Assembly (NCBI RefSeq): GCF_005960665.1
Contig: NZ_CP040676.1
Coordinates: 1,312,501-1,376,500, forward strand
Reading direction: 5' to 3'
From: Exiguobacterium mexicanum
Lineage (GTDB): Bacteria; Bacillota; Bacilli; Exiguobacteriales; Exiguobacteriaceae
Length of the DNA: 64,000 nucleotides
Within the stretch, counting starts at the first letter, position 1, and every line of letters begins with the position of its first letter. This document shows, piece by piece, positions 60,166 to 64,000 of this stretch. Position numbers and translations under genes: made by a program. The notes beneath the pieces are model-generated. The model searched no databases, was not told the DNA's origin, and saw only the letters and a list, made by a program, of their open reading frames with translations.

Positions 60166-61200
60166 ATGATCATTATTCAAGGTATCGCACTTTTACTGTT
60201 GATTCTTGCCTTATTCACGTTATTCAGTTACAAAGCCCCGTTTGGAATGAAAGCGATGGGCGCCTTGGCCGGCGCCGCCATCGCCAGTTTCTTGGTCGAG
60301 GCGTTCAACGCTTACGCCATCGGCGGTTTGCTCCCGCTCCCTTTATATGAGGAAGTCGGACAAGCGGCCGGTTCATTATCAGGTCCGGCCGCAGCGGCGC
60401 TCGTATCGATCGCACTCGGGATCAATCCGGTCTACGCGCTCATGCTCGGTCTATCGGTCGCCGGCTTCGGCATTCTTCCTGGCTTTTTCGCCGGATACAT
60501 TCTTGCCCTTATCGGTCGTAAACTAGACCGGCATTTACCGGCCGGTGTCGACATGATTTTCTACGTGATCGTCATGGCTCCCCTCGCTCGCCTCGTGGCG
60601 ACAGGAGTCGATCCGCTCGTCTCGAACACATTGTCGCAAATCGGTGCGGTCATCGAACTTGCCGCGACGCAAAACCCGGTCGTGATGGGACTTGTCCTTG
60701 GTGGCATCGTCACGGTCGTCTCGACGTCGCCACTTAGCTCGATGGCACTCACGGCGATGCTCGGTTTGACAGGCGTACCGATGGCCATCGCTGCCCTCGC
60801 CTTGACGGCGTCGATCTCGATGAACTTCTTGCTATTCAAACGGTTGGACATAGGAACGAAGAAAGACCAACTATCGGTCGCGATCGAACCGCTCACGCAA
60901 GCCGACCTCATCTCGGCGAACCCGATTCCGATCTACAGCGTCAACTTTGTCGGCGGTGCGATTGCCGGACTCATCGTCGCGATGACCGGCATGGTGAACG
61001 ACGCGCCAGGTTCTGCTGCCGGGATTCCGGGATTGCTCGTCATGTACGGCTTCAATGATTGGCAGACCGTGACCGTGACGGCGCTCATCTTGTTCGGCGT
61101 CGGCATCGTGGCCGGACTCGTCGGCAGTAAACTGTTCAGTAATTTCCCTATCACTCGCCAAACCGAAAAAATGGCCGCTTCCGACGAAGAGGCCGCTTGA
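60166..61200 (+). CDS. PfoR-like membrane protein (PTS EIIC-type fold)
   Basis: A ten-segment integral membrane protein of 344 residues, matching the COG3641/PfoR family, which shares the EIIC fold but lacks EIIA/B domains. Signatures: MKAMGALAGAAIASFLVEAFNAYAIGG, GPAAAALVSIALGINPVYALMLGLSVAGFGILPGFFAGYI and GGIVTVVSTSPLSSMALTAMLGLTGVPMAIAALAL. C. perfringens PfoR was named as a toxin regulator; here it is probably a transporter of unknown substrate. A strong terminator follows. Confidence 0.85.
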   Translation: MIIIQGIALLLLILALFTLFSYKAPFGMKAMGALAGAAIASFLVEAFNAYAIGGLLPLPLYEEVGQAAGSLSGPAAAALVSIALGINPVYALMLGLSVAGFGILPGFFAGYILALIGRKLDRHLPAGVDMIFYVIVMAPLARLVATGVDPLVSNTLSQIGAVIELAATQNPVVMGLVLGGIVTVVSTSPLSSMALTAMLGLTGVPMAIAALALTASISMNFLLFKRLDIGTKKDQLSVAIEPLTQADLISANPIPIYSVNFVGGAIAGLIVAMTGMVNDAPGSAAGIPGLLVMYGFNDWQTVTVTALILFGVGIVAGLVGSKLFSNFPITRQTEKMAASDEEAA

Positions 61201-61201
61201 T

Positions 61202-61242
61202 ACAAAAGGTTCTCACTCCATCTCGAGTGAGAACCTTTTGTT
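61202..61242. terminator. Bidirectional intrinsic terminator
   Basis: ACAAAAGGTTCTCACTC and its complement around CATCTC, between convergent genes. Confidence 0.9.
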
Positions 61243-62287
61243 ATCGTTCTGCTTGCACCTCGGTGACCGTCTCTGCGACCGGTGTCCGATAAAGTGGAAA
61301 GAAATCAGATGGTCCGTAGCGGAGCAAATGGTCTTGATTCAACCGATGGTAAACCGCCTCATCGAGCACGGACTGTCCGATATAGTATGTGAGCGGCTCA
61401 TCCCCTGAGAAGCTCTGCTTGAAGTCATAGAGCGCATCTTCCCCGGTCGCTCCGCCACCGAGATGTACGTATGCTTTCTCTTTCTCGGCCGCGCGACGAA
61501 TCATCTCGCGGAACAAGAAATGGTTCGGTCGCAGCGCCAAGTAGTTCGCATCCGAACCTCCGAGATGATAATGCGCTCCATCGTCCCCGAACAACATGAA
61601 CACGCCTGCCACGATGACGCCCTCATGGACAGCGAATAACAGCTCCGTTTCGCATGTATCGCTGTTCCACAGGTCCTCGAAGTATCGGTCCGAGAAATAG
61701 TACGCCTCGTTCGCTGCTCGACGGTCCATCGTCGCCCGATAAAGGCGGATGAATTCACATAGTTCATGGGCCTGCCCTTGTACCGCCGTCACTTGTTCAC
61801 GGATAGCCCGCTTCACGTTTCGTTTCGTCATTTTACTGAAGCGTTGCTCAAGTTGGTCGAACGGGTCATCGAGCCGGACGTGCACCGTTTGACGAATCGG
61901 GACGGCTTGGCCGAAGGCACGCATCAAATCATGGTCGAAGCGGCAAGGATGATATCGAATCGTCTCAGTAACCGTGGCTTGATTCTCAGGGCGTTTTAAA
62001 AAGAGACGTCTAGCCTCTGCGACGTCTTCGTTCGAAAAGTTGCCTTCACGGAACGGACCGCCATAGCCATACGCCGTCACGAGATCATCATGACGATGTG
62101 CAATTGGACGACGGATGTACGGATACAGCAAGATGCCGTCCTCTTTGGCCGCGATATACAACTCAGGCTGCTCGCCTGGTTCACAGTTGGCCAATACATA
62201 ATCGTAATGATCGTACGAGTCACAACTGACCTCCCGTAACCAGTTCTCCCACTCCCATCGATTTTTCACAATCTGATTGAACATCAT
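61241..62287 (-). CDS. FemAB/CelD-like GNAT acyltransferase
   Basis: The 348 residues match the BioF2-like/GNAT_6 family: LYIAAKEDGILLYPYIRRPI, AYGYGGPF, FSKMTKRNVKRAIREQV, LYRATMDRRAANEAYYFSDRYFEDL, VIVAGVFMLFGDDGAHYHLGGSDANYLALRPNHFLFREMIRRAAEKEKAYVHLGGG. This family resembles FemX enzymes of wall bridge synthesis and CelD/ATP-grasp-neighbour acyltransferases. Its true acceptor is not known. GAGGGG precedes ATG. It ends in a terminator shared with the PfoR-like gene. Confidence 0.85.
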   Translation of the reverse strand: MMFNQIVKNRWEWENWLREVSCDSYDHYDYVLANCEPGEQPELYIAAKEDGILLYPYIRRPIAHRHDDLVTAYGYGGPFREGNFSNEDVAEARRLFLKRPENQATVTETIRYHPCRFDHDLMRAFGQAVPIRQTVHVRLDDPFDQLEQRFSKMTKRNVKRAIREQVTAVQGQAHELCEFIRLYRATMDRRAANEAYYFSDRYFEDLWNSDTCETELLFAVHEGVIVAGVFMLFGDDGAHYHLGGSDANYLALRPNHFLFREMIRRAAEKEKAYVHLGGGATGEDALYDFKQSFSGDEPLTYYIGQSVLDEAVYHRLNQDHLLRYGPSDFFPLYRTPVAETVTEVQAER

Positions 62288-62472
62288 CCGTTCCCCTCTT
62301 CCTATAAGTCGTCATTGTTTGAAGTGTGACAGGACAGTCTGGAGTCGTTTCCTATGTCCTGTTCCCATTCAACGCTGACTATTTGAAGGAGGGGAATAGC
62401 TTTTTGTTGTTAACAAACATGAAGCGAGTTTGTTCGTTCACAATAAAATCATAACGATTTCTTTGAGATTTT

Positions 62473-62510
62473 AAAAAGGACGACCTCGCCAATGGCATCA
62501 GGTCGTCCTT
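62473..62510 (-). terminator. Intrinsic terminator of the oxidoreductase gene
   Basis: AAGGACGACCT and AGGTCGTCCTT pair around a 13-base loop, followed on the minus strand by a T-run. Confidence 0.8.
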
Positions 62511-62515
62511 CATGA

Positions 62516-63514
62516 TTATGACTTGAAGTCGAGGACACGTTGTAGCCGTGATGCTTCACGAGCCGTTTCGATGACTCTCGTCGTCAAGAGCGCTTCCCGA
62601 AGCGGCACGAGCGGATGACGTGTCATATAACTATCCGCCAGCGCCCGGTAGAAGGACAAATACTCACCTGCTTCGATGTCGATTGTCGATTCAACGTCTG
62701 TGACGACCGTTCCACTCTCACGGTCGGGACATCGCACTTCCCCGTTCCGGAGACACGCCTCTTGCGGATCGAGTCCAAACTTCAAGAAACTGCCTTCCGT
62801 CCCGTGCACTTCGAACCGCGGCGCCTCGACGGCTATGAACGGGTTCGAACGCAGATATACCCGTTTTTCTCCATAATACAGGGTCAGATGGAAGCCGTCG
62901 TCAGACTGACCTCCTTTACGTTGAATCATAACATCTGCCGACACTTTGTCGGGTGCACCGAACAAGACGAGCGCTTGATCGATCAAATGGCTACCAAGGT
63001 CAAACAATATCCCTGCTCCCGGCCCCGCATTCTCGCGCCACCGATCCCGGACGACCGGACGGAACCGGTCGAACCGTGACTCGATCACTTTCCAATCGCC
63101 GAGTCGTTTTTCCTCGAGCAGTCGTTTGACCGTCATGAAGTCTCCGTCCGTCCGTCGATTATGGAAGACGTTGACGATTCCGGCACTGGCCTGTTCGCGT
63201 GCAATCAACGCCTCTCCTTCCTCCGTCGTCAAGAACGCGGGCTTCTCGACGAGAACATCCTTCCCTTCCTGTAAACAACGTTCCACCATGTCCTTATGTA
63301 AATGGGACGGCGTCGTGACGATAAACAAGGTCGCCTCAGTCGCGAGAGCCTCGTCTAGCGTCGCATATACCGCGACATCGCCAAGTACGGCTAGTACGTC
63401 CTCAGGTCTTGATGAGACGACACCGGCGATCTGGAAGTCATCCAGCTCCTGTAAAAATGGTAAATGAAATGTCGTCGCGGAAAAACCGAAGCCGACAAGA
63501 ATCGTTTGAATCAT
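62516..63514 (-). CDS. Gfo/Idh/MocA-family oxidoreductase
   Basis: An NAD(P)-dependent sugar/inositol-type dehydrogenase of 332 residues. Rossmann start VGFGFSATTFHLPFL, then TPSHLHKDMVERCLQEGKDVLVEKPAFLTTEEGEALI with the family's EKP motif. The C-terminal domain contains GAGILFDLGSHLIDQALVLFG, with the catalytic-type H in GSHLIDQ. It resembles scyllo-inositol and YvaA-like enzymes; the substrate cannot be fixed. The start has AGGAGG. It is followed by a terminator and preceded by the GNAT gene. Confidence 0.9.
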   Translation of the reverse strand: MIQTILVGFGFSATTFHLPFLQELDDFQIAGVVSSRPEDVLAVLGDVAVYATLDEALATEATLFIVTTPSHLHKDMVERCLQEGKDVLVEKPAFLTTEEGEALIAREQASAGIVNVFHNRRTDGDFMTVKRLLEEKRLGDWKVIESRFDRFRPVVRDRWRENAGPGAGILFDLGSHLIDQALVLFGAPDKVSADVMIQRKGGQSDDGFHLTLYYGEKRVYLRSNPFIAVEAPRFEVHGTEGSFLKFGLDPQEACLRNGEVRCPDRESGTVVTDVESTIDIEAGEYLSFYRALADSYMTRHPLVPLREALLTTRVIETAREASRLQRVLDFKS

Positions 63515-63551
63515 ACCGTTCTCCTCCTATCCATTCGCTTCCCAGTATATC

Positions 63552-63575
63552 AAAAAAAGGAGTCAATCGACCCCT
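63552..63575 (-). terminator. Intrinsic terminator of the GNAT gene
   Basis: AAGGGGTC and GACTCCTT pair with one mismatch around GATT on the minus strand, followed by seven T. Confidence 0.75.
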
Positions 63576-64000
63576 TATGCACTGACACTCTCATCCATGC
63601 TGTATTCAAACGTGTTATACCCGTCCCGTGAGTCCACGAAGACGAAGCCAAACCGTGGATAATAACTGTTCAAGAAATCATTATCAGCCACACAATCAAG
63701 CCGGACCGGCTCCTGTGTGTCGGCTTCACGTAAGACGTGCTCCATCAGTTGTTGACCGACGCCCCGCCCCTTCAGCCGTTCACTGACAACGATTCGATGG
63801 ATGTATTGACCGCGCTCGCCATCTTCCCATAAGCTATGGTCCCAGTCATCTGCCGGAAGTAAGGCGATCGAGGCCAATACCGATCCATCTTGCTCGTACA
63901 CATATACATATCCCGAGGTGATGTCTGTCTGCACCCGATCTATGAGGTCTTGCTCCAAATATTCCGCCCATTGATCGCTACCTTGTTGTTTTAGCGCTAC
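63575..64000 (-). CDS. GNAT-family acetyltransferase, 5' end outside window
   Basis: The frame is open to the right edge (VALKQQGSDQWAEYLEQDLIDRVQTDI), so the N-terminus is cut off. Motif A of GNAT is intact: YIHRIVVSERLKGRGVGQQLMEHVLREADT, with the acetyl-CoA loop RLKGRGVG, then VRLDCVADNDFLNSYYPRFGFVFV. The WAEYLEQDL upstream segment is typical of the group. The substrate is unknown. Confidence 0.9.
   Translation of the reverse strand, partial: VALKQQGSDQWAEYLEQDLIDRVQTDITSGYVYVYEQDGSVLASIALLPADDWDHSLWEDGERGQYIHRIVVSERLKGRGVGQQLMEHVLREADTQEPVRLDCVADNDFLNSYYPRFGFVFVDSRDGYNTFEYSMDESVSA

Overview
The window looks like chromosome from a moderate-GC member of the Bacillota, most likely Exiguobacterium or a close relative. 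This is an inference from gene content, strong AGGAGG-type ribosome sites, frequent TTG/GTG starts and the mix of Bacillus-like families; no 16S gene is present. Most of it is ordinary accessory chromosome: short operons separated by clear intrinsic terminators.

Layout. 1-8.2 kb: end of a DUF4129 protein, cardiolipin synthase, a LysM-3D wall protein, two AraC-type regulators, two broken genes (an SDR dehydrogenase and an alpha/beta hydrolase) and small exported proteins. 8.2-12.5 kb: a beta-glucoside unit (6-phospho-beta-glucosidase, PTS EIIBCA, GntR regulator) with a perfect palindromic operator inside the PTS promoter. 12.6-15.3 kb: small proteins, including DUF3916 and DinB. 15.3-23.8 kb: an AT-rich foreign segment bracketed by an IS3-family element (15315-16763) and an ISL3-family transposase (22586-23764). 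It carries a frameshifted ResA, CcdA, a headless DUF1541/YdhK protein and an intact-looking trio: MurE-like ligase, DD-carboxypeptidase and VTT/DedA-like membrane protein.

23.9-38.4 kb: MFS transporter, UMP-kinase paralog, degenerate GGDEF membrane protein, nitrilase-like protein, rifamycin ADP-ribosyltransferase (arr), two orphan Opp-type permeases, a YdjM-like membrane hydrolase, a WYL regulator and a pair of paralogous small proteins. 38.5-43.4 kb: a complete sucrose operon (scrK-scrA-scrB with scrR), where one palindrome can act both as operator and as terminator. 43.4-48.8 kb: acetyltransferase, CDF metal exporter, RsmJ-like methyltransferase and a secreted M6 metalloprotease (immune inhibitor A).

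48.8-54.2 kb: tRNA-Thr(GGU), then a second strongly AT-rich island holding a membrane-anchored orphan, a membrane-anchored GAF-like protein, a 68-residue orphan and a TIR/deoxyribosyltransferase-like protein, closed on the right by an IS30-family element. This island is the best candidate for an undescribed (possibly phage-defence) locus. 54.3-64 kb: queuosine-precursor transporter, PilZ protein, Ca-type P-ATPase, PfoR-like membrane protein, FemAB/CelD-like acyltransferase, Gfo/Idh/MocA oxidoreductase and the 3' part of a GNAT gene cut by the window edge.

How it works together: two sugar-import/hydrolysis modules are each controlled by a dedicated repressor with visible operators. The sucrose EIIBC lacks its own EIIA domain and may borrow one, for example from the beta-glucoside EIIBCA nearby. 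The two IS-bounded islands show clear decay (frameshifts, lost 5' ends, no target duplications), consistent with repeated insertion and deletion.
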